From NCBI GenBank assembly GCA_964554105.1, contig CAZKNF010000064.1:1-19226 (forward strand): a DNA stretch of 19,226 nucleotides, given 5' to 3'. The notes under the pieces are model-generated. The model had not been told where the DNA came from, did not search any database, and saw only the letters and a program-made list of their open reading frames with translations. The DNA is from CAZKNF01 sp964554105 (GTDB taxonomy: Bacteria; Bacteroidota; Rhodothermia; Rhodothermales; VXPQ01). The position numbers and the translations under genes were made by a program. Below are positions 1-8,398 of the stretch, piece after piece (positions within the stretch are counted from its first letter, which is position 1; each line of letters starts with the position of its first letter).

Positions 1-62
1 CGTGTTGTGCCTCGGTGAGCATGTACATCAACTTTGAGACCAGTCAGCCTTCCGTTCATCAT
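1..62 (-). CDS. Possible start of a further minus-strand gene, cut by the window edge
   Basis: The TGA of the receptor-like gene (61-59) overlaps an ATG (62-60) in the four-base arrangement ATGA, typical of translational coupling. From that ATG the minus strand stays open to the edge and reads MNGRLTGLKVDVHAHRGTT. An alternative start is the ATG at 28 in another frame, reading MYMLTEAQH, which looks more like an ordinary protein N-terminus; it would leave a gap of about 30 bases after the stop. Twenty codons or fewer are visible, so no family can be named. Either start would make this the next gene of the minus-strand surface run. That a gene begins here is an inference from spacing. Confidence 0.3.
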   Translation of the reverse strand, partial: MMNGRLTGLKVDVHAHRGTT

Positions 63-2179
63 ATCCCGGCTTGCGAGCTGAATGATGCGCGCACCGAGAA
101 ATGGAATGTCATGTCGAAGACCGCTCCGGCTGGATGCCCGCGGTACGTATCATTCAGTACGTTGCGGAGCGCAATATTCGCGATAAGATGGTCCTTCCAC
201 AAACGTTTCGTCGCAGCGAAGTCGATAAGGGTCGCACTCGGCAGATCCGAAGGGTAAAAACCGTCTGACGCTGCGGCCACCTCATCGTAGTCCCGCCACC
301 TTGAATGAGTGTGATGCCGAGCCCGGGCGTAAAGGCTGAACCGATCGACGGGCGAATACGTGAGGGAATAGGCAAAGCGATGGGACGGGATGCGAGCATG
401 GATATGTCTGAGTGCCTCGTCGCCTGAAGTAAAACCTTCAGTCACGTAGGTCAGTCGCTGCGAGAGTTGCCGGTTGAGGCGAAGGTCTATGCTGCCCGAG
501 ACCCCCATGAATGATCCTGAAACGCCTCCCAGCAGACGCGTGTTCGCATGAAACCCGGTCGACGCCTCGTCGAACGCTATTTCGTGCTGTGAATGATAGT
601 CCGAGAGCGACCTTCGAAAATACCCACTGACGCGGTAATCGAGTTCGTCGGTTAGCCGGCCGCCGAACTCGAGATCCAAGGTGCCCAGCCGAGGCGCCGG
701 ATCGCTCGAGAGTTCTTCGATGTTCGATGCCGCAGGCTCTTTCGAAAGCGGCGGCCGAGGCAGTGCATACCCACGCTGAGTCCACTGCCACAACGTTTCA
801 TCCATCGAAATCGTGCGGCGTGCGAGAGTCGCCGTCAACTGCGCCCAATGCGCGCCGGCAATCGTCACGTCCGAACTATGGTGCAGTGCGAAGGCCGGTC
901 GCCCATCCGCCTGAATCCACGAACCGTAGACGGCGACTTCCAGCCGATTGCCGATCATCCCCACGACCTCACCGAAAATCTGCGTTACTAGTATACGCGT
1001 ATCGTCTAGCGTGTACGTTGTAGAAGCATCTGTGATATCGATCGATCCACCGCCAGTCATGCTGATAGGACCCGATCGGGCTCGCGTTTCGATCCCTCCC
1101 GAAACCAGACGTTTTCGAAAATCTAAATCGACACCCTCGGTGTTTGGCCGGGGCCCGAGCTTTTGGGCCAGATAGCTGCCGCGGTAACGTATCTCAAAAC
1201 CACCAATCCCCGCCGTTCCCGCTCCGCCGAAAAAATCTACGTGGCGGTCTGCAGGAATTTCGAAACCGTACGCATCAAAAAAGATGAGATCCTCCGTATT
1301 CGTACTGCCGAGCAGAACACGGTGCGTCGCCGTGCGAGACTCAACGGTGGCCGACAGGGCAACGCCCCGGGCCTCAATATGGGGGTTGGATTCCGGCTCG
1401 AAAAGGCGCCGTACTCTCCGGTTCATCTGATTATCGGTCGTGTGATATTCGTCGAGTTTGCCCGACAATCGGGCACTGAGGGGACGAGAGCGCATCTCGA
1501 TTGTGCCGGTTCCTATCGGTCCCACTCGATCCACGTTTGGCGATGCCAGCGGCGTGTATGCGAAGGGGCCGGGATCATTGATTTCGTTGCCGGCAGACAC
1601 GCCAACGTCGACCGCGGCACCTGTATCCGGGTGGCTGGTTTTGATGTGGATGGTTCCTGATTGCCGAAGGGCGCCGGCCACGACACTCGGACGTGCCGTC
1701 ATCACGATGCAGGCGATCTCATTCACGTGGATAGGCGCGGAGTCCAGATTCTTGATGCCGAAAAGTCCGAGCTCCACCGGGATGTCGTCGATTATCAGTG
1801 CCCACCTCGGATTCGACGCCGGAGCGAGTCCGGAGGCCTGTGCGTGCCACGTATAGCCGTCGACCGTGTAGGCGTACCATCGATCCGACAAACGAAATAC
1901 GTCACTCAGGCGCGCGATGCCGGCGTGAGCGATTTCTTCGCGCGTTATGACTTCCCGCCCTGGCGACGGAATGCAGCGGTCGCCGGATGCCGCCGGAAGC
2001 GTGTATTTGAACGCCGCAACGGTCGCGACGCCGACTACAGAGATGGGTTTGGACGTGGAGGGAGTGGCATCCGTCGCCAGAAAACCAGCGACCGGGGTCG
2101 TGTCCGCGACGGCCGGATAGTACCCGAGGCAAACGACTCCCAGGAGCGACAGGACTGCGAGGAATCGTAATCTGATCAT
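59..2179 (-). CDS. TonB-dependent receptor-like outer-membrane protein with plug domain
   Basis: A 706-residue protein with a signal peptide (MIRLRFLAVLSLLG..., likely cut after AVA at residue 25). A plug-like domain follows at about residues 73-183. It contains an ITREEI stretch, a WALIIDDIPVE segment resembling the plug's 'vliDGvp' strand, and a final GTIHIKTSHP matching the usual 'GvInIiTk' plug end. The rest is beta-strand-rich and ends in a receptor-like NVLNDTYRGHP...FHFSVRASF strand followed by six extra residues. The frame is open further upstream to 2344, but the ATG at 2179 sits directly before the signal peptide and 10 bases after the preceding gene, so it is preferred. The substrate is unknown. 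The plug core IACIVMTARPSVVAGA departs from the usual 'rGp.salyG' pattern, so active TonB-driven uptake is not certain. It is the third gene of the minus-strand surface run. Confidence 0.75.
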   Translation of the reverse strand: MIRLRFLAVLSLLGVVCLGYYPAVADTTPVAGFLATDATPSTSKPISVVGVATVAAFKYTLPAASGDRCIPSPGREVITREEIAHAGIARLSDVFRLSDRWYAYTVDGYTWHAQASGLAPASNPRWALIIDDIPVELGLFGIKNLDSAPIHVNEIACIVMTARPSVVAGALRQSGTIHIKTSHPDTGAAVDVGVSAGNEINDPGPFAYTPLASPNVDRVGPIGTGTIEMRSRPLSARLSGKLDEYHTTDNQMNRRVRRLFEPESNPHIEARGVALSATVESRTATHRVLLGSTNTEDLIFFDAYGFEIPADRHVDFFGGAGTAGIGGFEIRYRGSYLAQKLGPRPNTEGVDLDFRKRLVSGGIETRARSGPISMTGGGSIDITDASTTYTLDDTRILVTQIFGEVVGMIGNRLEVAVYGSWIQADGRPAFALHHSSDVTIAGAHWAQLTATLARRTISMDETLWQWTQRGYALPRPPLSKEPAASNIEELSSDPAPRLGTLDLEFGGRLTDELDYRVSGYFRRSLSDYHSQHEIAFDEASTGFHANTRLLGGVSGSFMGVSGSIDLRLNRQLSQRLTYVTEGFTSGDEALRHIHARIPSHRFAYSLTYSPVDRFSLYARARHHTHSRWRDYDEVAAASDGFYPSDLPSATLIDFAATKRLWKDHLIANIALRNVLNDTYRGHPAGAVFDMTFHFSVRASFSSQAGI

Positions 2180-2189
2180 CGCACGGGGC

Positions 2190-2792
2190 TCATCGGAGAA
2201 AATTTCGCAGCCAACGAGGCGTTTGAAAGGATGTCGCGAGGCCGGCTGATATGTAGAGGGTTCGGAAGCGGACGAACGTATACGTCTGTGTAAGATGTGC
2301 TGATGCATACACGCCGGTGCTTCTGGTAATGTGGACCGTCGCACGTGAATGCGCCGCGAGCAGGAACTCGCTTTCGTTCTTGACTCCCGGAAAGGTGTCC
2401 TCGTCGAATGTCATGCGGCTGTTTCCCATCCGTATTCCGCTGTACCAGAAGAATCCGGGGACGAGCTCCCAATTTAACCCCCATCCAACGTGAACGAGAA
2501 AGGCGTCGAATCGGGGGACTGCGGTGGATAAAGGCTTGTACCGGTGCACAGCGACGCCTGCTTCGACGTCTCCCAGATAGAACGGCGTTGACATCGACAA
2601 TTCGGCTCCATAACCGGGCTTCCAATAGTCGTGAATCCTCGCCTCGTTGAGGTTACCCTCTTGAATGTTCTGGGCGCCCCCGACAGCGAGGTCGATTCGG
2701 GAGAACGGCTCCTGGCCGTGAGCGCCAGGTGGAGCGACGGTAAAAAGAACCAGGAAGACGGCGAAGAACCACGCGGTTCTCTGAAGGAGCAT
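2190..2792 (-). CDS. Small outer-membrane beta-barrel protein, function unknown
   Basis: A protein of about 200 residues. It starts with a clear signal peptide (MLLQRTAWFFAVFLVLFTVAPPG, likely cut after AHG, residue 26). Alternating hydrophobic and polar strands rich in aromatic and glycine residues follow, such as VHVGWGLNWELVPGFFWYSGIRMG and LYISAGLATSF, as in eight- to ten-stranded outer-membrane barrels of the Bacteroidota. The frame also allows an ATG at 2852, only three bases from the preceding stop, which would add 20 charged residues before the signal peptide. The start at 2792 is preferred because it places the signal at the N-terminus. The gene lies between the Wzi-like gene and the receptor-like gene, 10 bases from the latter, so co-transcription is likely. 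No specific family is recognised. Confidence 0.6.
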   Translation of the reverse strand: MLLQRTAWFFAVFLVLFTVAPPGAHGQEPFSRIDLAVGGAQNIQEGNLNEARIHDYWKPGYGAELSMSTPFYLGDVEAGVAVHRYKPLSTAVPRFDAFLVHVGWGLNWELVPGFFWYSGIRMGNSRMTFDEDTFPGVKNESEFLLAAHSRATVHITRSTGVYASAHLTQTYTFVRFRTLYISAGLATSFQTPRWLRNFLR

Positions 2793-2855
2793 GCAGTCGG
2801 CCCCCAGCCGTCTCAGTCTGTCGGAACAGAATGTCTTGCCCAGTGCGAGCATGGG

Positions 2856-4580
2856 TCAAAGCGATAATCGAATGCCGCGATTCAGCCGGATACGAGCTCC
2901 GAATTCGGCAAGGAACGTCCACCTCGTCCGCTCAATGCCATCCTGATGTTCAGCGTCCGTCACCAGGTTCGGCCCGACATCCATCCGAATCCACCAATGC
3001 TCTTGATTCTGGAGTCGCATTTCGATTCCCGGCCGAATGGTGCGCTCCGTCGTCCCAACTAGAATGAGACCGGTATCGCCGTCCGGATACGGCATGCGGA
3101 AGTCGGATTCTCCCTGCAGCAGGACGTCGATCTTCGGAGAGGCGGTGAGACCTGGGATCAGGCGGTCTAGATAGAGGGCTGCGTGGGCCTTCAGGTGAAT
3201 GAAATCATTCCACTGCGTCGCGAGGCCGCGATTGAGATACATGTACCGCCCTTCTGCTTGATGTGTGTTGTAAGCGCGAGCCGTCACCGCCGTGGCGGAT
3301 AGAGCCAGATCAGCGCTGGATAGCCCTGCGTAGGTAAGCGAGCCGCTGAGGGCTGCTGAGGCAGGCTCCCCGGTTTCCCCCAGAATGTCGAAATCATCGA
3401 GCATGAGTTGTCCGAAGAGCGTCCAGAATTGGAACTGTGCCCACAACGATCCAGCCACGAGTCCATTGTTTTCATCGTTCTTCGGCCTTCCATCGACAGC
3501 AAGCAAATGGATCAGCAGCGGATTTAGAAATTTAAGGGAGATGCCGCCATTGGAACTAGAATACAGCGACGCTTCCATGATGCTCGCTCCAAAATGCTTT
3601 GACGGTCGCCAGTCGACCCGATGCACCGCGAGGTGGCGTCGGATGCTTCCGCCCAGGCTGTCGGCACCGGCCGCGCCGGTGAAGCGGCCGTCCAGTGTGG
3701 CGCTGTCCAGTTCTCCGAGCAAGCCACGCCACGAGAGTTTGTCACCACCGATTCGAAAAGCAATCTGATCGACGCTCACCGGATTCCGGCTCAACATGGT
3801 CGACACCTCCGAATTGGGCGCCCAGTGGCGCCCGATCCGGCCGAGATAAATTGACGCAAAGCGGCCGTTATAGCCGAGATAGCTCTCGTTATTCCTCGAC
3901 GACAGCCTGTTTGCTGCGTCGAGACCGTCGGGATCGTCCTGATAGTACATATCAAACCTGACGCCGCCGCGCGCGATAACATGTCCACGCTCGACGTACC
4001 CATGCAGTCCGGCATTGGGAAAGTGGATGAGTCCGGCCTCGAGTCTTGGGTCCGAATCACCGGTTGGCCGGAGGACATCCAGCCGCTCACCCGCTGCGCT
4101 TCGCATCCCGACGTCGAACGATACTCCCACAAGTACATTGTCCCTTGCATACTGCCGGTGGCGATCGGCCCCACGCGTCCGTCCGCCCTCGCTTTTGTCG
4201 TCACGCGCTCCTCCCCGCCGACGGTCGGTCGAGCGATACCGCGCTTTCTCGTCCACCTCCCGACGTGCACTGCCGTGCGCGGTTTTGCGCATCCGCGGAC
4301 TCCTGACTCCGAGTTCCGAATTCAGAAGATCGAGCCACCGCCGCTCGATCGCAGAGAGTCGGTCGCCATCCACCTGTCGCAGTGCCGCCTTCACCGCACC
4401 TCGCGTGTAGGGTAGGGCCGATGGATTCAGCTCAAGGAGGTATCCGCGGTGCTGAAGCCGCTCGACGTACGTGTACGTCCAGTCATTCACCGGAACGAAC
4501 GCATGCTCCTGCGCCGCCGCCGGATGCATCACTGCACCGATTAGTACGATGAGGAGGAGATGGAGTGATAATCGGATCAT
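2856..4580 (-). CDS. Capsule assembly Wzi-like outer-membrane protein
   Basis: A 574-residue protein with a signal peptide (MIRLSLHLLLIVLIG..., cut near AAA-Q at residue 24). The conserved N-terminal helix-hairpin block FVPVNDWTYTYVERLQHRGYLL...LPYTRGAVKAAL (about residues 28-70) is typical of the Wzi-like family in Bacteroidota. A large barrel follows with GYNGRFASIYLGRIGRHWAPN and YSSSNGGISLKFLNPLL, resembling Wzi barrel segments. Escherichia coli Wzi anchors capsule at the cell surface; a similar role here is inference, though the divergent sugar-phosphate transferase next door supports it. An Arg/Asp-rich hydrophilic insert lies at about residues 94-146. A TTG at 4592 could also start the frame, but the ATG at 4580 is the better start. 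It is the first gene of the minus-strand run. Confidence 0.65.
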   Translation of the reverse strand: MIRLSLHLLLIVLIGAVMHPAAAQEHAFVPVNDWTYTYVERLQHRGYLLELNPSALPYTRGAVKAALRQVDGDRLSAIERRWLDLLNSELGVRSPRMRKTAHGSARREVDEKARYRSTDRRRGGARDDKSEGGRTRGADRHRQYARDNVLVGVSFDVGMRSAAGERLDVLRPTGDSDPRLEAGLIHFPNAGLHGYVERGHVIARGGVRFDMYYQDDPDGLDAANRLSSRNNESYLGYNGRFASIYLGRIGRHWAPNSEVSTMLSRNPVSVDQIAFRIGGDKLSWRGLLGELDSATLDGRFTGAAGADSLGGSIRRHLAVHRVDWRPSKHFGASIMEASLYSSSNGGISLKFLNPLLIHLLAVDGRPKNDENNGLVAGSLWAQFQFWTLFGQLMLDDFDILGETGEPASAALSGSLTYAGLSSADLALSATAVTARAYNTHQAEGRYMYLNRGLATQWNDFIHLKAHAALYLDRLIPGLTASPKIDVLLQGESDFRMPYPDGDTGLILVGTTERTIRPGIEMRLQNQEHWWIRMDVGPNLVTDAEHQDGIERTRWTFLAEFGARIRLNRGIRLSL

Positions 4581-4799
4581 CGAGCACTTCAAATTGGATC
4601 GCGCCAGAAGTTAGTCGGCGCACGGTGAAGATGCCATGCACCGCTGCGCTGTACATTGCCCTTGCTTCGCGATGTAGTAGTAAATATGTTCAGCGAATCG
4701 AAACCTTCCCGAACAAATTCGATGTAAAGCAGCCAGATTCTCCGCTACCGCTCAACGTACTTCATCTCGCGATTCCTCTGGTAGAGAGACGGTCTTTTC
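4581..4799. promoter_or_regulatory. Divergent intergenic region between the Wzi-like gene and the glycosylphosphotransferase gene
   Basis: These 219 bases separate two divergently transcribed surface genes and must hold the promoters of both. The most AT-rich part is 4676-4690 (around TAAATATGTT), with TTGCCC at 4656-4661 a possible upstream element 19 bases away; this is only a weak match to promoter consensus. No convincing operator repeat, riboswitch or small ORF is seen. Confidence 0.35.
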
Positions 4800-6257
4800 G
4801 TGTCACGGAGAACCGAACTTATAGCACTGCTTCTGGCCGACACGCTCGCGTTCGCCGCAGCCACGGTGCTATACTATGTGGCGCGGTTCGAATGGCAGTG
4901 GTTCGACGAGCCTGAGAGTTGGCCCGCGACCATCGTCGCACCCGTCGTAGTCTTCACGGCTTTCTGGTTGTGCCTGTTCTTCTTCTTCGGGATGTATCGC
5001 GAACGGTATGCGGACAGCCGCTTCGATGAGCTCGTCTCGCTCGCCAAAGTGGTCACTGTCGGCGTGTTGGTTCTCGTATTCGCGATCTTCATCGAATCCC
5101 TTCGGCCGAGCGCAGGTCGAAGCACCGTATTCTTCTTCTGGATTGCGGTCTTTAGTTTCGTCGCCGCCGGACGCATTATCGTGAGATCGATTCAGAAATC
5201 CCTCATTTTGCGCGGTCAAGGGCTGCATCGCGCTCTGATCGTCGGGTGGAGCGACCGTGTCGAACAAGTGTACGAAGAAATCGGCAGCTATCCCGAAGCC
5301 GGACTGCAGATCGTCGGTGCCATCCGTATGAGGCATGAGTGCGAACCTGCTCAGGCGGTGGTTGCCGGTTCACAGGCATCGTACCCGAGCGGAAACGGCG
5401 CCGATGCATTGCCCCGCGATTCGGAAGATCGAGAGCTGCACTCGATCGAATCTTTACCGCGTCTGATCGACGAGTTGAATGTACAGGACGTGCTCATCGC
5501 GATCGGATCTGAAGAGCACGGACCACTGATGGAGGTCCTTCGCTTATGTGACGGCAAATCGGTCTCGTTGAAGCTCATTCCCGATTTCTATACGATTATC
5601 GGCGGGATGGCGCGAACGGAGCACATGTACGGACTGCCTCTGATCGAAGTGCTCCCCGAGCCGATGCCTGCGTGGGAGAAGAGCACGAAGCGATTGATCG
5701 ACATAGCGGTTTCGTCGATCGTACTGGTCATAGGGCTGCCGGCGTGGATCGCCATCGCTGCCCTCATTCGAATAACGTCTCAGGGTCCGGCGATATACCG
5801 GCAGCAGCGTGTCGGGCAGCAGGGCAAATCATTTACCATGTACAAATTCCGAACGATGGGCCAGAACGCCGAGGCGGATTCCGGGCCCGTCTGGGCGCAG
5901 GAAAACGATCCGCGCTACACGCCGATCGGCCGGTGGCTCCGCACCACCCGCCTCGACGAGATTCCGCAATTCTGGAACGTGCTCAAAGGTGACATGAGCC
6001 TCGTCGGGCCGCGACCGGAACGGCCATTCTTCGTCGAAAAGCTGTCGGAGGAGATCCCTCTCTACAGCCGTAGGCACCGGCTGAAACCCGGCATTACCGG
6101 ATGGGCTCAGGTGAAGTGGAAATATGACACGAGTCTGGAGGATGTCCGTCAGAAGGTGAAGTACGATCTCTTCTATATTGAGAACGTCAATCTGCGCATG
6201 GATTTTAAAATCCTGTTCAGGACGATAAGGACAACTCTATTGGGAAAGGGGCAATAG
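4800..6257 (+). CDS. Polyprenyl glycosylphosphotransferase (undecaprenyl-phosphate sugar-phosphate transferase)
   Basis: A 485-residue membrane enzyme that transfers a sugar-1-phosphate from a nucleotide sugar to undecaprenyl phosphate, the first committed step of exopolysaccharide, capsule or O-antigen synthesis. Four membrane segments lie at about 8-28, 44-64, 82-99 and 109-127. A Rossmann-like CoA_binding_3 region (about 143-270) follows, then a membrane hairpin (298-323) and the bacterial sugar transferase domain. That domain shows KRLIDI, RQQRVGQQGKSFTMYKFRTM, the catalytic Asp-Glu pair at 386-387 in TRLDEIPQFWNVLKGDMSLVGPRP, and LKPGITGWAQV. The Rossmann region carries a loosely conserved insert (about 183-213). 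The start is GTG; the N-terminus MSRRTELIALLLADTLAF fits the family. No good ribosome binding site is visible. The sugar cannot be told from sequence. Confidence 0.93.
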   Translation: MSRRTELIALLLADTLAFAAATVLYYVARFEWQWFDEPESWPATIVAPVVVFTAFWLCLFFFFGMYRERYADSRFDELVSLAKVVTVGVLVLVFAIFIESLRPSAGRSTVFFFWIAVFSFVAAGRIIVRSIQKSLILRGQGLHRALIVGWSDRVEQVYEEIGSYPEAGLQIVGAIRMRHECEPAQAVVAGSQASYPSGNGADALPRDSEDRELHSIESLPRLIDELNVQDVLIAIGSEEHGPLMEVLRLCDGKSVSLKLIPDFYTIIGGMARTEHMYGLPLIEVLPEPMPAWEKSTKRLIDIAVSSIVLVIGLPAWIAIAALIRITSQGPAIYRQQRVGQQGKSFTMYKFRTMGQNAEADSGPVWAQENDPRYTPIGRWLRTTRLDEIPQFWNVLKGDMSLVGPRPERPFFVEKLSEEIPLYSRRHRLKPGITGWAQVKWKYDTSLEDVRQKVKYDLFYIENVNLRMDFKILFRTIRTTLLGKGQ

Positions 6258-6319
6258 TAGGACTACTATCCATCCAGTAGTTTCGCTTCCGATCCTGCAC
6301 AGTTCACGACCGGCCATAG

Positions 6320-8299
6320 ATGGATAACATCACGACTGCTGAAGCAGGCACCCTCGCCCTGTACCGTGCACTTTTTCTCCCGCGTGCGATCGAGGAGAAG
6401 ATGCTGCGGTTGATCCGGCACGGTCGAATTTCGAAATGGTTCAGCGGATATGGACAGGAGGCGATCGCAGTCGGGTGTGCGTGGGCCCTCGAAGAGCGCG
6501 ACTATATCCTCCCGATGCATCGCAATACCGGCGTCTGGACGACGCGTGGTCTCCCGCTCAAAGAACTGTTCTGCCAGCTTATGGGGAAGGAGGGTGGCTA
6601 CACCAAGGGCCGCGACCGCACCTACCATTTCGGTCTCCCTGAAAAACGGATCATCGGCATGATTTCGCACATGGCCGCAATGTTGCCTGTGGCATGTGGA
6701 CTGGGTCTATCGGCTCGCCTTAAGAACGAGGATTTCGTCTCCCTCGCGTTCGTAGGAGAAGGCGGCACGCGCGAAGGTGACTTTCACGAGGCACTCAGTC
6801 TCGCTGCGATATGGAAGCTCCCGGTCATCTTCGTAGTCGAGAACAACGGCTACGGCCTCTCTACGCCCTCAAGTGAAGCCGTACCGGTTCAAGACATCGC
6901 GGCGGCTGCTCCCGGCTACGGGATAGCAGGTGAGATCGTCGACGGCAATGACGTCGATGTGGTGCTGGATTCGGTACGGCGCGCCGCGGGAAGGGCGCGA
7001 GCCGGCCACGGCCCGACGCTGCTGGAAATGAAGACGTTTCGGATGCGGGGACACGAGGAAGCGTCGGGGACGTGGTATGTACCGGATGAACGCTTCGAGG
7101 AATGGGCGGCGAAGGATCCGGTTCGGCTGTTCGAGGAGCGCTCGGTATCTGACGGACGCTTGACCGAGGATGAGCTCGCAAGCGCGCGCAAGGAACTCAG
7201 GGCAGATGTGGACGAGGCGGCTGAATACGCGATGGCGCAGTCCGAACAGCGAAGTACGCAGATGCAGGAGCGCGCAGACCGCTGGTCTCCGTCGTCTTTT
7301 AAGCAGTCAATGCCCGGTACGGACACGTCCGAGAAGCGGTTCATCGATGCGGTCACGGACGGGCTGCGTCAGGCCATGGAGAACGACGACCGCGTATTGA
7401 TCATGGGCCAGGATATCGCCGAATACGGCGGCGTGTTCAAGGTCACGAAGGGATTCGTCGAGCAGTTCGGCAGGGAGCGCGTCCGAAATACGCCGATAAT
7501 GGAGAGTGGCGTTCTTGGAGCCGCGCTCGGCCTATCCATCGAGGGGTTCAGGCCCGTGGTTGAGATCCAGTATGCAGATTTCATCACCTGCGGCTACAAT
7601 CAGATCGTCAACAATCTTGCGACGACCCACTATCGGTGGGGCAGTCCTGTAAACGTCACGATACGCGCGCCGTTTGGAGGAAACATTGGGGCAGGTCCGT
7701 TTCATTCACAGTCTATCGAGGCCTGGTTTTGTCACGTGCCCGGATTGAAGGTCGTCGTACCAGCGGATCCAGCCGATGCGAAAGGACTTTTGATGGCAGC
7801 GATTCGTGACCCGAATCCGGTTCTCTTTTTCGAGCATAAGTATTTGTACCGCGCACTGAAAGGCACCGTGCCGGATGATCCATACGAGACCGAAATTGGG
7901 CGCGCGCGCGTGACTCGAGAGGGGAGCGATCTAACGATCGTGACCTGGGGTCTCGGTGTCCACTGGGCCTTAGAAGAAGCCGAACGGTGGCGTCGTAACG
8001 AAATCTCCATAGAAGTAATCGATCTCCGGACGCTCGTGCCCTGGGATGAAGAAACGGTTCTCGCTTCAGTGAAAAAAACTGGGGGACTCCTCGTCTTGCA
8101 TGAGGCGTCACGCACGGGCGGCTTCGGGGGGGAGATCGCCTCGCAGATCACCGAAAGGGGATTTGAGTGGCTTGATGCACCTCCCCTTCGCGTAGGCGCT
8201 GAGGACCTGCCCGTACCGTTTTCAACCCGAATTGAAAAAGATGTTTATTCAGCCCAATCGAAGCTGCAAGAAGCTGTGGAGCGCCTAGTTTCGTACTAG
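6320..8299 (+). CDS. Fused 2-oxoacid dehydrogenase E1 alpha/beta subunit (branched-chain type)
   Basis: A 659-residue single chain joining both E1 subunits of a thiamine-diphosphate 2-oxoacid dehydrogenase, most like 2-oxoisovalerate (branched-chain) dehydrogenase. Residues 1-320 are E1-alpha: RxxG-YGQEA near 36-48, MHRNTG at 66-71, and the cofactor motif GEGGTREGDFHEAL (146-159) ending in ENN (174-176). The usual GDG is GEG here. Residues about 339-659 are E1-beta: VLIMGQDIAEYGGVFKVTKGF, the Pyr-binding region with PIMESGVLGAALG, PFGGNIGAGPFHSQS, then a transketolase C-terminal domain (TIVTWGLGVHWALEEAE). The joint (about 300-338) is hydrophilic. The complex decarboxylates the 2-oxoacid and passes the acyl group to lipoyl E2; no E2 or E3 gene is present here. 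The ATG at 6320 lies 62 bases after the previous stop, with no strong ribosome binding site. Confidence 0.92.
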   Translation: MDNITTAEAGTLALYRALFLPRAIEEKMLRLIRHGRISKWFSGYGQEAIAVGCAWALEERDYILPMHRNTGVWTTRGLPLKELFCQLMGKEGGYTKGRDRTYHFGLPEKRIIGMISHMAAMLPVACGLGLSARLKNEDFVSLAFVGEGGTREGDFHEALSLAAIWKLPVIFVVENNGYGLSTPSSEAVPVQDIAAAAPGYGIAGEIVDGNDVDVVLDSVRRAAGRARAGHGPTLLEMKTFRMRGHEEASGTWYVPDERFEEWAAKDPVRLFEERSVSDGRLTEDELASARKELRADVDEAAEYAMAQSEQRSTQMQERADRWSPSSFKQSMPGTDTSEKRFIDAVTDGLRQAMENDDRVLIMGQDIAEYGGVFKVTKGFVEQFGRERVRNTPIMESGVLGAALGLSIEGFRPVVEIQYADFITCGYNQIVNNLATTHYRWGSPVNVTIRAPFGGNIGAGPFHSQSIEAWFCHVPGLKVVVPADPADAKGLLMAAIRDPNPVLFFEHKYLYRALKGTVPDDPYETEIGRARVTREGSDLTIVTWGLGVHWALEEAERWRRNEISIEVIDLRTLVPWDEETVLASVKKTGGLLVLHEASRTGGFGGEIASQITERGFEWLDAPPLRVGAEDLPVPFSTRIEKDVYSAQSKLQEAVERLVSY

Positions 8300-8310
8300 C
8301 GATCTGCCCC

Positions 8311-8334
8311 TGCAGGAATCCCTGCAAGCTTTTG
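8311..8334 (+). terminator. Weak candidate intrinsic terminator after the E1 gene
   Basis: Twelve bases past the E1 stop, TGCAGG (8311-8316) and CCTGCA (8321-8326) form a perfect six-base-pair stem with an AATC loop, followed by AGCTTTTG. The stem is short and the T-run has only four bases, so partial termination at most is expected. It would separate the E1 gene from the peroxiredoxin gene. Confidence 0.35.
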
Positions 8335-8382
8335 CGCACGCGTACACGCACAAGAACCAACCACGGATCTGATAGTGGCAAC

Positions 8383-8389
8383 AGAAGGA
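8383..8389 (+). promoter_or_regulatory. Ribosome binding site that fixes the peroxiredoxin start
   Basis: AGAAGGA lies nine bases before the ATG at 8399 and is the clearest Shine-Dalgarno match in the window. It lies inside the longer reading frame that could begin at the GTG at 8375, so it argues for the ATG at 8399 as the true start. Confidence 0.55.
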
Positions 8390-8398
8390 AAAAACTCG

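Noticed and set aside
1163..2170. Plus-strand open frames of 165 and 169 codons opposite the receptor-like gene
   Set aside because: They overlap a coherent secreted protein on the other strand and show no signal, domain or ribosome binding site.
2180..2344. N-terminal extension of the receptor-like gene up to 2344
   Set aside because: It would overlap the small barrel gene by more than 150 bases and place 55 polar residues before the signal peptide.
6254..6269. Near-perfect dyad ATAGTAG-GA-CTACTAT at the end of the glycosylphosphotransferase gene
   Set aside because: The stem is AT-rich, the loop too small, and there is no T-run; a terminator or operator role is not supported.
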